From: DAIPHL01 sp036771375
GTDB taxonomy: Bacteria > Synergistota > Synergistia > Synergistales > Synergistaceae
Length of the DNA stretch: 10,954 nucleotides
Assembly (NCBI GenBank): GCA_036771375.1
Contig: DAIPHL010000070.1
Coordinates: 1-10,954 of the forward strand
Reading direction: 5' to 3'
Shown: positions 1 through 7,898 of the stretch, in pieces
Numbering within the stretch: position 1 is the first letter of the stretch
Layout of the letters: each line of letters starts with the position of its first letter
The notes under the pieces: generated by a model
The model's database searches: none
Seen by the model: only the letters and a program-made list of their open reading frames with translations
What the model was told of the DNA's origin: nothing
Made by a program: the position numbers and the translations under genes

Positions 1-450
1 GGTCGGCGCGCCGAGATAAGCGAGACGCCCCAGCGCATCTTTTGTCAGGCGACGGGACAGAGTACGGGAGAGAGGCCCGACCGACTGGCCGATCGCCCAG
101 GCCCTGCACGAACACAGGACCGCGAGCCTCACGAGGCCCCAGTAGTAAACCGGAGAACGGGCGCTGCTGGCATCCTGAAAAAGCCCTCCTCCCGCGAACA
201 AAAGGGAACGGGAGCGGGCGATGGCTCCTGCGACGGCAGAGGGACTCCAGCGGTCGAAGGCTTGAATCCCCAATCTCGATCCGGATTCGCTCGCCGAGGC
301 GGAGAGGATGGCGAGGCGCTCCCGTCCGACCCCCAGGGCGAGCAGAAAATCGAGCGCGCTCTGTGCGAGAAGCTCGTCGCCCAGATTCCCGAAACCGTAG
401 TAGCCGGCCAGGAGGACGTCGTACTTCCGTCCCTTCGAAGACGCCTCCAT
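1..450 (-). CDS. csaB: CsaB-like polysaccharide pyruvyl transferase, N-terminal part (cut by window edge)
   Basis: Translating the minus strand from ATG 450 gives 150 codons open to the window edge, with no stop. The product starts MEASSKGRKYDVLLAGYYGF. Residues 16-28 (GYYGFGNLGDELL) match the glycine-rich N-terminal signature of CsaB-type pyruvyl transferases, and LLFAGGGLFQD at 83-93 is the second conserved stretch of the family. Known members transfer pyruvate from phosphoenolpyruvate to a cell-wall polysaccharide, creating the ligand for SLH-domain surface proteins; that role here is inferred. The start codon shares its A with the TGA stop of the upstream DUF5693 gene (TGATG), so translation is probably coupled. 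CsaB next to a DUF5693 gene is a pairing I recall from other bacteria. About half or more of the protein lies outside the window. A different pyruvyl transferase substrate is possible. Confidence 0.85.
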   Translation of the reverse strand, partial: MEASSKGRKYDVLLAGYYGFGNLGDELLAQSALDFLLALGVGRERLAILSASASESGSRLGIQAFDRWSPSAVAGAIARSRSLLFAGGGLFQDASSARSPVYYWGLVRLAVLCSCRAWAIGQSVGPLSRTLSRRLTKDALGRLAYLGAPT

Positions 451-2447
451 CAATCGAAGAGCTCCCGTCCACCGCGCCTCCAGAGGGGGCCACCCACGTA
501 ATCGAGAAGGACGAGGAGCGCGAAACCCGCGAGAATCCCCAACCACCAACCGTTCACGACGCGGATGATCGTAAGGGGAAGCAGGGTGTGAAAGTGGCTG
601 AACGAGTTCACCGCGGAAGCAAGTGCAAGGCTCGCTCCGACCCTGAAAACCTCCCGATAGTGCGGCGCCCAGTTTCGTTTGACCAGTGCGTAATATACGA
701 TCAGACAGGGATAACCCACCAGAAACTCCTTCGTCCGCGGACGCACCCAGAGCAGGCGTTCGAGCGCCTCCCGGAAGCGGATTTCCCACCCCGGGACGAA
801 CGCCGCGTTGTCGCTCCGAACGGTCAAAAGAACCACGCCGACGAGGAGGACCGCGCATAAGACAAGTTCGCCCCAGAAGGGAGCGCGTTTTAAGATCTCC
901 GAGATGGACTCCGGATGGACTCTTCTCTTCAGATCGAGCGCGAGGATCAAAAGCGGGGGCAGCAAAAGCGTCAGCTTGACGCCGGAAAAGGGCGTCAGGC
1001 GAAGCATCGAATCGGTGGTCCCGTAGAACGCCGCGAGGACGAGCCCTCCCCCCAAGACGACGAGAAGCCCGGCCACCAACCCGGCAAAGGGCTTTTCATA
1101 CCGGTCGAGCGCCCATATCGTCGCATCCGTGGCGAGGAACGCGGCACACAGACCCCCCGCCAGGCGGGAAGCGATCGAGACTTTCCAGAGGACGATCCCC
1201 AGGAGGAGCGCTCCCAACGAAAGCGCAAAGAGCGTCCTGCCACCCTCCACATCACCCATTCGGTTGCCGTAGTGTCTTGCGTAAAACCAGACCGTCACGA
1301 GAAAAACGATGGAGAAACCAAGGGCGCTCGCGAAGGAGGGAATGATCGCCCCCGGTATGGAGGGCCAGCCGAACGCGTAGCCCCTTTCCCGCAACGAATC
1401 GTGAATCGCCTTGGTGTCCTCCAGCAGAAAGGCGAGGCGTCCCGTACCGTAAATATCGTAGGGACGGACCAGTACGGCGCGTATCGAACGTTCGTGGACC
1501 GCGCGCACCATTCGCTCCACGACCTGTGCCCGGGTCATTCTTCGAGCGATCAGCTCATCGCGGACAAGGCTATGCAGGGGGATGACGTTCGGCTTCATCT
1601 CGGAGCAGAACTGCGGCGCGCCGATCTGCTTCACGAACTCCACCTGGGCGACGGAAATCCCCGAGGCCCGCAAGGTCTGTGCAAACGGCTTCATATCCGG
1701 ATAACCGGCGATCACGGACCCCGCCGGGAGCACGCATCGAACGGAGGGATTGCGCTCCACAAGCCAGCTCATCGATTCCCCGACCCTCTTTCCGTCCGCT
1801 CCAAACGTCGAGGCCGATCGGAAGAGACAGACCGCTCCGACTCTCCGTGCGAAAGCGAGCGCGGCAAAATCCGGGACCAACCCGGAATCGCCCAGCAGAT
1901 CGTAGTTTACCGGCAGCACGATCAGGGTCCTTTGGCCGAGCACGTGCTTCGTCGTCCCGGGCATTTTGATCCTGAGATATTGCATGATCTCCGGCAAAAA
2001 CGGGTTTGTACTGTCGGCGAGGATCGCCCCGCGCTCCAGGGGTTCTTTCGAAACGGCGCGAAGCTCCAGAGCAAGAGACGACAGAGGCGCAAAGGAGAGG
2101 GCGAGGACCCCGCCGGAGAGATCCTTCCCGGTGAACTCCGCCACGGTGATGCCGACGGCTCCGTTCTCGCGCAGTCGTTCGTAGATCGCCTCCGGCTTCT
2201 CCCCGGACTCCAGCGAAAGGGAGAGAAGATCCGCGTATTCGAAGACCATCGCAACGGTGCGGTGGCTCCACTCCGTCGAAAGCCGCCGGTAAAGGGCTCC
2301 GCTCGAAAAGACCAGGGCCACCAGAAGCGCCGTCCAAAAGACCGCGTCCACGGACCACGCCCTCGACCCTCTCTTTGGGCGAGTGTGTTCGGCTCCGTCC
2401 TCCCTCGTCTCCTTCTGCATCGTTTCATCCATTTCGGACATCTTCAA
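450..2447 (-). CDS. DUF5693 family polytopic membrane protein
   Basis: This 665-residue protein has a basic N-terminus, one membrane segment at about 33-52, a large soluble domain (about 60-360) and then eight or nine hydrophobic segments from about 367 to 652. The motif RPRTKEF at 569-575 and the FSHFHT stretch at 616-621 are the parts I associate with DUF5693, a family of unknown function usually found beside csaB. The soluble domain should lie outside the cytoplasmic membrane if the first helix is a signal anchor. The start is uncertain: TTG 2447 has GAGGG six bases upstream (2454-2458), whereas ATG 2441 would give a 12-base spacer and lose two residues. Either way the start lies inside the 3' end of maf. 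The stop overlaps the csaB start by one base. A role in making or exporting the pyruvylated polymer is inference from context only. Confidence 0.85.
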   Translation of the reverse strand: MKMSEMDETMQKETREDGAEHTRPKRGSRAWSVDAVFWTALLVALVFSSGALYRRLSTEWSHRTVAMVFEYADLLSLSLESGEKPEAIYERLRENGAVGITVAEFTGKDLSGGVLALSFAPLSSLALELRAVSKEPLERGAILADSTNPFLPEIMQYLRIKMPGTTKHVLGQRTLIVLPVNYDLLGDSGLVPDFAALAFARRVGAVCLFRSASTFGADGKRVGESMSWLVERNPSVRCVLPAGSVIAGYPDMKPFAQTLRASGISVAQVEFVKQIGAPQFCSEMKPNVIPLHSLVRDELIARRMTRAQVVERMVRAVHERSIRAVLVRPYDIYGTGRLAFLLEDTKAIHDSLRERGYAFGWPSIPGAIIPSFASALGFSIVFLVTVWFYARHYGNRMGDVEGGRTLFALSLGALLLGIVLWKVSIASRLAGGLCAAFLATDATIWALDRYEKPFAGLVAGLLVVLGGGLVLAAFYGTTDSMLRLTPFSGVKLTLLLPPLLILALDLKRRVHPESISEILKRAPFWGELVLCAVLLVGVVLLTVRSDNAAFVPGWEIRFREALERLLWVRPRTKEFLVGYPCLIVYYALVKRNWAPHYREVFRVGASLALASAVNSFSHFHTLLPLTIIRVVNGWWLGILAGFALLVLLDYVGGPLWRRGGRELFD

Positions 2448-3048
2448 CCATCACCCTCGATCCCATCCAACCGGCCGAAATCGGCCAACCCTGCGCCCGC
2501 AACATCTCCGCAAGCAGAAAGAGAGGCAACCCGACGACGTTGTAGTAACATCCTTCGATCCTCTTCACCAGAAGGGCTCCTCTTCCCTGAATGGCATACG
2601 CCCCCGCCTTGTCGTCCCCATCCCCGGTCGCGGCGAAAAGGGCAAGCGTCTCGTCGGAGAGCGCCCCGAAGAAGACCTTCGTCGTCTCCACCTCGCAGCC
2701 GACGACCTTTCCGCCGGAGGCGAGCGCAACCCCGGTGTGGACCAGGTGGGCTCTTCCGTTCAACGCCGTGAGCATCCGAAGCGCCTCCTCCCGGTCCCTC
2801 GGTTTTCCGAAGGACACGCCGTCGACGTCGACCACGGTATCCGCACCGATGATCATGTCGTCCGGCCTCCTCGCGGAGACACAAAGAGCCTTCATCCGCG
2901 CGAGGCGACGAGCGAGCGCGGAGGGCGCCTCCCGGTCCCGTCTTCCTTCCTCCACGTCGGGGGGCAGGACGTCGAAACACCAGCCCAGGGCGCCGAGAAG
3001 CTCCCTCCTCCGGGGGCTCCCCGATGCGAGTACCAGACGAGGGCTCAC
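2425..3048 (-). CDS. maf: Maf family nucleoside triphosphate pyrophosphatase
   Basis: The product is 207 residues, the usual size for Maf, which hydrolyses dTTP, UTP and modified nucleotides to monophosphates in the cytosol. The N-terminus carries the substrate-binding signature ASGSPRRRELL (8-18), followed by IGADTVV (67-73) with the catalytic aspartate D70, and KAGAYAIQG (147-155), the version typical of dTTPase/UTPase (YhdE-type) members. The frame is open further upstream, to 3264, but that extension has no family similarity and lies over another gene. GTG 3048 overlaps the TGA of the DUF4321 gene in a GTGA arrangement and puts the product start at MSPRLVLASGSP, exactly where Maf proteins begin. 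The 3' end runs into the start of the DUF5693 gene. Maf genes often sit among cell-shape and envelope genes, as here. Confidence 0.93.
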   Translation of the reverse strand: MSPRLVLASGSPRRRELLGALGWCFDVLPPDVEEGRRDREAPSALARRLARMKALCVSARRPDDMIIGADTVVDVDGVSFGKPRDREEALRMLTALNGRAHLVHTGVALASGGKVVGCEVETTKVFFGALSDETLALFAATGDGDDKAGAYAIQGRGALLVKRIEGCYYNVVGLPLFLLAEMLRAQGWPISAGWMGSRVMVEDVRNG

Positions 3049-3293
3049 CTCGCCGCCCAGACTCCGATCACTCCACCGAAGAACGTCCCGAGGTTCATTC
3101 GGAGGGCGAAGTGAAAACCAAAACGGAACGCCAAAAGATCGAACTCCTTCACCCCGAGCTTGAGGGCCACGATATCCCTGAAAAGGGGTGCCGTCGCGGA
3201 GAAACGCTGAAAAAAGATCCCCAGAAACGTCCCCAAAACAAGACAGACGAGGAAGAGAAGCCACCGCACGGAATATACCCTTGACGAAACCAT
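3045..3293 (-). CDS. DUF4321 family small membrane protein
   Basis: This 82-residue protein has a strongly hydrophobic segment near the N-terminus (about 11-29, WLLFLVCLVLGTFLGIFFQ) and a second near the C-terminus (about 66-80). Between them lies a short region ending in a phenylalanine-rich stretch and RMNLGTFFGG. This two-helix plan, the length and the position directly before maf fit DUF4321, a family of unknown function; the family call is from recognition, not a search. ATG 3293 lies five bases after the UppP stop, with GGGAG and AGGGA upstream as possible ribosome sites. GTG 3269 is an alternative start with AAGGG upstream. The stop codon overlaps the maf start in GTGA, so coupled translation is likely. 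No function can be assigned. Confidence 0.72.
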   Translation of the reverse strand: MVSSRVYSVRWLLFLVCLVLGTFLGIFFQRFSATAPLFRDIVALKLGVKEFDLLAFRFGFHFALRMNLGTFFGGVIGVWAAR

Positions 3294-3298
3294 TGTCC

Positions 3299-4105
3299 CT
3301 ACGCTCCCATCTTAGACAGAATAACGGCGATGGAGCCGACGGCCATGCAATAAAACGAAAAAAGCCACCACCGGTCGCCAGTCACCAACTTACGCAACAG
3401 GACGAGCGAGGCCAACCCCGAGATAAAAGCGGCGAGAGCACCCCAGATCCATCCGGGCGGAAGCGCATACAGAAAGGCGTCCGCCCCCCCCAGATCCCGC
3501 GCCTCGTACAGGGTGGCGCCAAGGATCGCCGGAACGGAGAGCAGGAAGGAGAAACGAAATGCCTCTTCCTTCGAAAGACCGCAGAGGATCCCCGTCCAGA
3601 TGGTCGCCCCGGAGCGGGAGAGCCCGGGCATCACCGCGAGTCCCTGGGCAAACCCGACGGGAAGGCCATGGGGCGTACGCACGTTTTCTCTTCCCTCGCG
3701 AACCAGACGGGCGGAGAAGAGCAAAAGTGCGGTCAGCCACAGATTGATCCCAATCCATCCAAAATTGACCGACGCTCGCTCGGCGAAGGGCTTCAATACA
3801 AGACCGATCGGCGCAGTCACGAAGGTCCCCACGACGACCGCCCAACCGAAACGCCAACCCTCCCGATCGTGCGCGTTCCGGTTGAAAAAACCGCAGGCCC
3901 ACTCGGCGACGAGGCGGAAGATGTCACGCGCGAAGTAGATCAACACGGCAAAAAGTGTGGCCATGTGCAGAACCAGGTCGAACGCGAGCGTCGGCCCGTC
4001 CATCCCGAACAGGGCTTTGAAAAGCCCGAGGTGACCCGAGCTGCTGACCGGCAGAAACTCCGTCAGCCCCTGAAGAAACCCCAGGCACACAACGTCAAGG
4101 CTCAT
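3299..4105 (-). CDS. uppP: Undecaprenyl-diphosphatase UppP (BacA family)
   Basis: UppP dephosphorylates undecaprenyl diphosphate released by peptidoglycan and polysaccharide polymerases, restoring the C55-P carrier; it also gives bacitracin resistance. The 268-residue product carries both family signatures: QGLTEFLPVSSSGHL (12-26) with the catalytic glutamate-rich loop, and PGLSRSGAT (160-168) with R164. About seven to eight hydrophobic helices follow, as expected. The frame continues upstream to a TTG at 4162, but those 19 residues are polar and lie before the normal family N-terminus. ATG 4105 gives MSLDVVCLGFLQGLTEF, the standard beginning, with GGGAG about 11 bases upstream. The gene follows the phosphate transporter by 63 bases and precedes the DUF4321 gene by five. 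Confidence 0.97.
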   Translation of the reverse strand: MSLDVVCLGFLQGLTEFLPVSSSGHLGLFKALFGMDGPTLAFDLVLHMATLFAVLIYFARDIFRLVAEWACGFFNRNAHDREGWRFGWAVVVGTFVTAPIGLVLKPFAERASVNFGWIGINLWLTALLLFSARLVREGRENVRTPHGLPVGFAQGLAVMPGLSRSGATIWTGILCGLSKEEAFRFSFLLSVPAILGATLYEARDLGGADAFLYALPPGWIWGALAAFISGLASLVLLRKLVTGDRWWLFSFYCMAVGSIAVILSKMGA

Positions 4106-4168
4106 CTTAGTCCGTTCTCCCGCAAAGACAGCATCGCGCAGCCACTCTCTCCATCGGTCCAAAGGGAT

Positions 4169-5806
4169 TCACTGTTTTTTCGATCTCTCCTTCTTGTGAA
4201 TTCTCTCGATGTCTCGGACGATGTACGCGACGTTGTGGGCGTGATCGCCCACCCTCTCCAAATTGCTCAGAATATCGATGAAGACCACGCCCGCCACCGG
4301 ATGACACTTGCCGGTGTTGAGCCGTTCGATGTGCCGGGCGCGCAACAGGTGTTCCATCTGATCGATCTTCGGTTCGAGGGCCATGGCCTCCTGCGCCAGG
4401 GCGATGTCCTCGCTCTCGAGCGCACGGAGGCTCTTTTCGAGCGCCTGAGTGACCAGGCCGAACATCTCCTCGCACTCGACGAGCGCCTTGTTCGAAAAAC
4501 TTCTCTTCTTTTCCGTGATCAACTGGACCATCTCGATCAGGTTCTCCGCGTGGTCTCCGATGCGTTCGATGTCTCCGACTCCGCTGATGCAGGAGTTGAG
4601 GAGAAGGGAGAGGTCGGCGGACAGCCTCTTTTGTCCCAATTCCGTCGCATAGCCCACGATATCGTGCGTCAATTCGTTGATCGTCTTCTCGATCAGAAGC
4701 GTCTCCGGTATCATCTTCAGCTCTCCACCGATCAGAACCTTGCGGCAATCCTGAAGCATGCCATGTGCGATCCAACCCAGACGCACCATCTCCTGTCGAA
4801 CCGCGTTGACGCCGGCGGCCGGAGAGACCTCGATCAGATTCCGGTCCAGATAACGGGCGTCACGATCGATCTGGACGCCCGTGTCTCTGTCCGGGATCAA
4901 CCTTTTGATCAGCTTCGTGTACGGCTTTATGAAGGGAAGAAAGATCAGGGTGTTCAGGACGTTGAAAAGGCTGTGCGCGTTCGCGATCTGGCGGGCGACG
5001 TCGGGCGACGTCAGGCGGACCAGGTCGGAGAACGGCCCCAGGAAAAACATCATGATGACGGCGCCAAAGACGTTGAACATCACGTGCGCCGCGGCGGCCT
5101 GTTTTGCGGACCGGTTTCCCCCGAGCGAGGCAAGCACGGCCGTGATCGTCGTTCCAATGTTGTCCCCCATGATGATGGCGACGGCAGACGGGAGAGAGAG
5201 AAGTCCCTGGGACGCCATGACCATCGTAAGTCCGACCGTCGCCGAACTCGCCTGCACCAGCATGGTGACGGCCGCTCCCACCAGAAGGCCCGCCAACGGA
5301 TGATCGTTCACCAGCAGGAAGAGATCGGTACGCCCCCGAAGAAAACTCATGGCGTCCTGCATCATCGCCATCCCGACGAAAAGAAGGGCAAAACCGACCA
5401 GGCCCGACCCGAGCTGTTTGTGACGCCTCGTCCTGCCCGCGACCGACAGAAACGCGCCGACGACGGCGGCGACGATCGCGTACTTTTGAATGTTGAACGC
5501 AATCAACTGGGCCGTGATCGTCGTTCCCATGTTGGCTCCCATGATGACGCTGAACCCCTGCGCGAGGCTCATGAGACCCACGTGGACGAAACTGACCACG
5601 ATCACGGTCGTCGCACTGCTGCTCTGTATGATGACGGTGACCAGAGCCCCTACCGCGACCCCTTCGATCGGCGTTCTCGTGAGAGACGATATGAGACGCC
5701 TGAGGTTGTCGCCAGCGAGTTCCTGCAGGGCGTCTCCCATATTCTTTATCCCGTATATGAGAAGCGCCACGCCTCCCAAGAGTTTCAAGATTTCCTGGAT
5801 GGACAA
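4169..5806 (-). CDS. Na/Pi cotransporter family protein with PhoU-like C-terminal domain
   Basis: The 545-residue protein has two inverted Na_Pi_cotrans repeats followed by a cytoplasmic helical PhoU-like domain. Repeat one shows QSSSATT (61-67) and GANMGTT (90-96). Repeat two shows QASSATV (185-191) and GDNIGTT (214-220). These are the QSS-type and GxNxGT signatures of sodium-dependent phosphate carriers. Hydrophobic segments run from about 7 to 300. From about 330 to 540 the protein is helical and charged, with two repeats containing ERIGDHAEN and ERVGDHAHN, typical of PhoU. In bacteria such NptA/YjbB-like proteins move phosphate, and some work as exporters; direction cannot be read here. 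The start is TTG 5806, supported by AAGGAG ten bases upstream; the next in-frame ATG would remove the first helix. RNase J ends 54 bases upstream and uppP starts 63 bases downstream. Confidence 0.93.
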   Translation of the reverse strand: MSIQEILKLLGGVALLIYGIKNMGDALQELAGDNLRRLISSLTRTPIEGVAVGALVTVIIQSSSATTVIVVSFVHVGLMSLAQGFSVIMGANMGTTITAQLIAFNIQKYAIVAAVVGAFLSVAGRTRRHKQLGSGLVGFALLFVGMAMMQDAMSFLRGRTDLFLLVNDHPLAGLLVGAAVTMLVQASSATVGLTMVMASQGLLSLPSAVAIIMGDNIGTTITAVLASLGGNRSAKQAAAAHVMFNVFGAVIMMFFLGPFSDLVRLTSPDVARQIANAHSLFNVLNTLIFLPFIKPYTKLIKRLIPDRDTGVQIDRDARYLDRNLIEVSPAAGVNAVRQEMVRLGWIAHGMLQDCRKVLIGGELKMIPETLLIEKTINELTHDIVGYATELGQKRLSADLSLLLNSCISGVGDIERIGDHAENLIEMVQLITEKKRSFSNKALVECEEMFGLVTQALEKSLRALESEDIALAQEAMALEPKIDQMEHLLRARHIERLNTGKCHPVAGVVFIDILSNLERVGDHAHNVAYIVRDIERIHKKERSKKQ

Positions 5807-5835
5807 GAATTCGTCTCTCCTTCTCTACACCGTCG

Positions 5836-5858
5836 CATGACACGTTCTTCGTGCCATG
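5836..5858 (-). other. Stem-loop between RNase J and the Na/Pi transporter gene
   Basis: Bases 5836-5844 (catgacacg) pair with 5850-5858 (cgtgccatg) around a five-base loop, giving nine pairs with one G-U wobble on the transcript. No U-run follows on the minus strand, so this is not a usual intrinsic terminator. It begins three bases after the RNase J stop and ends 29 bases before the TTG of the next gene. It could be an RNA processing or stability element that lets the two cistrons be expressed at different levels. That role is inference. Confidence 0.45.
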
Positions 5859-5860
5859 AA

Positions 5861-7762
5861 TTACACCGGGGGTTTCACTCTCGCGGACACGCTGCCCTTG
5901 CCTTCGAAACTGTCCCTCCGTGCCTTTCCGGACCTTTTCGGCTTCGCGGCTTTTCCTCTTCCCGGGGCAGGCGGAATCTCCGGCTCCGCCGTCCGATGAA
6001 GCGTACGCTTCGAGCGCTTCCCTTCGCTCTTTAAAACCTCGTCGGACAGAAAGGTCACAAGCGGCATGATCGATGGATAGGTCCGGCTGTTTTGCGCCAG
6101 AACCTCTCGAATCCGCTTGCGGATCTCCGTCGGGAATGCGGTTTTGTCGACGGCCCCGGTGCCGAGTGCCACGGTCGCCTTTTCCACCGCGGCCTCGATA
6201 TCCGGGCGCATTCCCTCTCCATCCAGACCGTAGATGCTCCCCCTGCTCTCGATCTTCGGAGGCGAGACCAGCCGGAAGAGGCCGTCCCGTTCGACGAGCA
6301 CCACGGAGAGGGAGATCAACCCGTTCTCCGAGAGTTCCTTGCGCTCCCTCAAAAGACTTCCCTCGAACTCGCCGAGCATCATGCCGTCCACGAGGACGGA
6401 GCCGGAGTAGACCCCCGTCCCGACCTTCGCCTCGCCCTTCTCGTCGAACGAGAGGACGCTCCCGTTTTGCAGGACGAAGATGTTTTTGGCGGGAATTCCC
6501 ATCTCGCGCGCGATCTGTCCGTGGCGCACGAGATGACGGTACTCTCCGTGGACGGGCATGAAATACCTCGGCTTGACCAAACTCATCAGGATCTTCTGCT
6601 CCTCCCGGGAGGCGTGTCCCGAGACGTGGATGGCGCTGTTGCGCTCGTATACGACGTCGCAGCCACAGGCGAAGAGCCTGTTCACGGTGTTGCTGACAAG
6701 CTTTTCGTTGCCGGGAATCGGGGTGGCCGAGATGACGACGAGATCCTTCGGCCCGAGCTTGACCTGCCGGTGGTCTCCCTTGCTCATCAGGACAAGGCCC
6801 GAGAAGGGCTCCCCCTGGCTTCCGGTCGTAAGCACGACGGTTCGGTTGTGTGCGAGCTTCTCCGCCTCCTGCGGCGTCACGAAGAGGTCATCCGGCGCGT
6901 CTATGTAGCCCAGGCTCTTCGCGAGCTCCACGTAGGCCAACATGCTCCGCCCCACGAGGATCACCTTCCGGTTGAAGCGGATGGCCGTGGAAAACACCTG
7001 CTGCGCTCTGTGCAGGTTGCTCGCAAAGGCCGCGATCACGATTCTGCGGTCCTTGTGATTGCGAAAGATCTCCTCGAACGTCCGGGCCACGGTCGACTCC
7101 GACGGCGTAAAGCCGGGACGTTCGCTGTTCGTGGAATCCGACATCAGCAGCAGGACGCCTTCGCGCCCGATTTCCGCAAACGCCGCAAGATCCGTTCCCT
7201 TCCCCCCGATCTGCCCCGTGTCCAGCTTGAAGTCCCCACTGTGCACGACGACGCCGACCGGAGTACGAACGTACAGCGCCAGGCTGTCCGGTATGGAGTG
7301 ACATACGTTGATGAACCCCACCTCGAAAGCGCCGACCCGCACGACCTGCCCCGCCTGCACCTGATGGCACTTTGGCCTGTAGGAGGAGCGCACGTCCAGC
7401 ATCTTGTTTTCGATCAACTTCAGCGTGAGGGGCGTCGCGAAGACCGGGACGTCGAGCCTCGGAAGCACGAGGGGAATGGCCCCGATATGGTCCTCGTGGC
7501 CGTGCGTGACGAACAGCCCCCGTATCTTTTCCTTGTTCTCCAGTAAATACTGTATATCCGGCACGACAAAGTCGATGCCGAGCATCTCCTCTTCGGGGAA
7601 CTTGAGCCCGCAGTCGACGACGACGATGTCGCCGCCGTATTCGATGGCGGTGATGTTCTTGCCGATCTCACCCAACCCACCGAGCGGGATGATTCGCAAA
7701 CCGGAATGACCCTTACCTTTTTTGGTATGTCTTGCGGTTCGCCGTTTCCTTTCCGTTGGCAT
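5861..7762 (-). CDS. rnj: Ribonuclease J
   Basis: RNase J is a cytosolic metallo-beta-lactamase/beta-CASP enzyme with endonuclease and 5'-3' exonuclease activity in mRNA decay and rRNA maturation. The 633-residue product has the zinc motif HGHEDHIG (87-94), further ligands H155 (in CHSIPDS) and D177 (in HSGDFK), the beta-CASP region with HVSGHAS (379-385), and the late motif PVHGEYRH (403-410). The usual C-terminal domain follows to about 575. Two parts exceed the typical length of about 555 residues: a basic N-terminal extension (residues 1-22, rich in K and R) and a basic, low-complexity tail (about 580-633). Both resemble RNA- or ribosome-binding extensions, which is inference. ATG 7762 has AAGGGAG about 11 bases upstream. 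The gene heads the minus-strand run that leads to the transporter and envelope genes. Confidence 0.96.
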   Translation of the reverse strand: MPTERKRRTARHTKKGKGHSGLRIIPLGGLGEIGKNITAIEYGGDIVVVDCGLKFPEEEMLGIDFVVPDIQYLLENKEKIRGLFVTHGHEDHIGAIPLVLPRLDVPVFATPLTLKLIENKMLDVRSSYRPKCHQVQAGQVVRVGAFEVGFINVCHSIPDSLALYVRTPVGVVVHSGDFKLDTGQIGGKGTDLAAFAEIGREGVLLLMSDSTNSERPGFTPSESTVARTFEEIFRNHKDRRIVIAAFASNLHRAQQVFSTAIRFNRKVILVGRSMLAYVELAKSLGYIDAPDDLFVTPQEAEKLAHNRTVVLTTGSQGEPFSGLVLMSKGDHRQVKLGPKDLVVISATPIPGNEKLVSNTVNRLFACGCDVVYERNSAIHVSGHASREEQKILMSLVKPRYFMPVHGEYRHLVRHGQIAREMGIPAKNIFVLQNGSVLSFDEKGEAKVGTGVYSGSVLVDGMMLGEFEGSLLRERKELSENGLISLSVVLVERDGLFRLVSPPKIESRGSIYGLDGEGMRPDIEAAVEKATVALGTGAVDKTAFPTEIRKRIREVLAQNSRTYPSIMPLVTFLSDEVLKSEGKRSKRTLHRTAEPEIPPAPGRGKAAKPKRSGKARRDSFEGKGSVSARVKPPV

Positions 7763-7806
7763 CTATGCGACCAACTCCCTTCAAATGATATCCTACCATA
7801 TAAAAT

Positions 7807-7835
7807 CCGAAAATCGCCCTCGGAGGCTTTTTCGG
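7807..7835 (-). promoter_or_regulatory. Hairpin in the RNase J 5' leader
   Basis: On the minus strand CCGAAAA pairs with TTTTCGG (7829-7835 with 7807-7813) and GCC pairs with GGC inside, giving ten pairs around a six-base loop. It lies 45-73 bases before the RNase J start. The sequence just after it is ATTTTATATGG, a weak, interrupted U-rich stretch, so it could act as an attenuator, a stability element or a self-cleavage target of the enzyme. The pairing is directly visible; the function is inferred. Confidence 0.45.
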
Positions 7836-7898
7836 ACAAGAGACAAAGACGATGGACAGAGCAAAAGCCACCCATGCGCGATCGACGAACGTCGCGCG

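Noticed and set aside
915..2771. A 618-codon open frame on the plus strand
   Set aside because: It is antisense to the DUF5693 gene and maf, with arginine-rich low-complexity composition and no family features.
3049..3264. N-terminal extension of maf
   Set aside because: The added residues have no Maf similarity and overlie the DUF4321 gene; GTG 3048 fits the family start and the GTGA overlap.
4106..4162. TTG-started extension of UppP
   Set aside because: The 19 extra residues are polar and precede the normal N-terminus; ATG 4105 is better.
3188..6034. A 948-codon open frame on the plus strand
   Set aside because: It lies antisense to four well-identified genes, is rich in R, D, H and Q without any domain, and is a typical high-GC shadow frame.
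6092..7546. A 484-codon open frame on the plus strand
   Set aside because: It is the exact antisense of RNase J and has no independent coding evidence.
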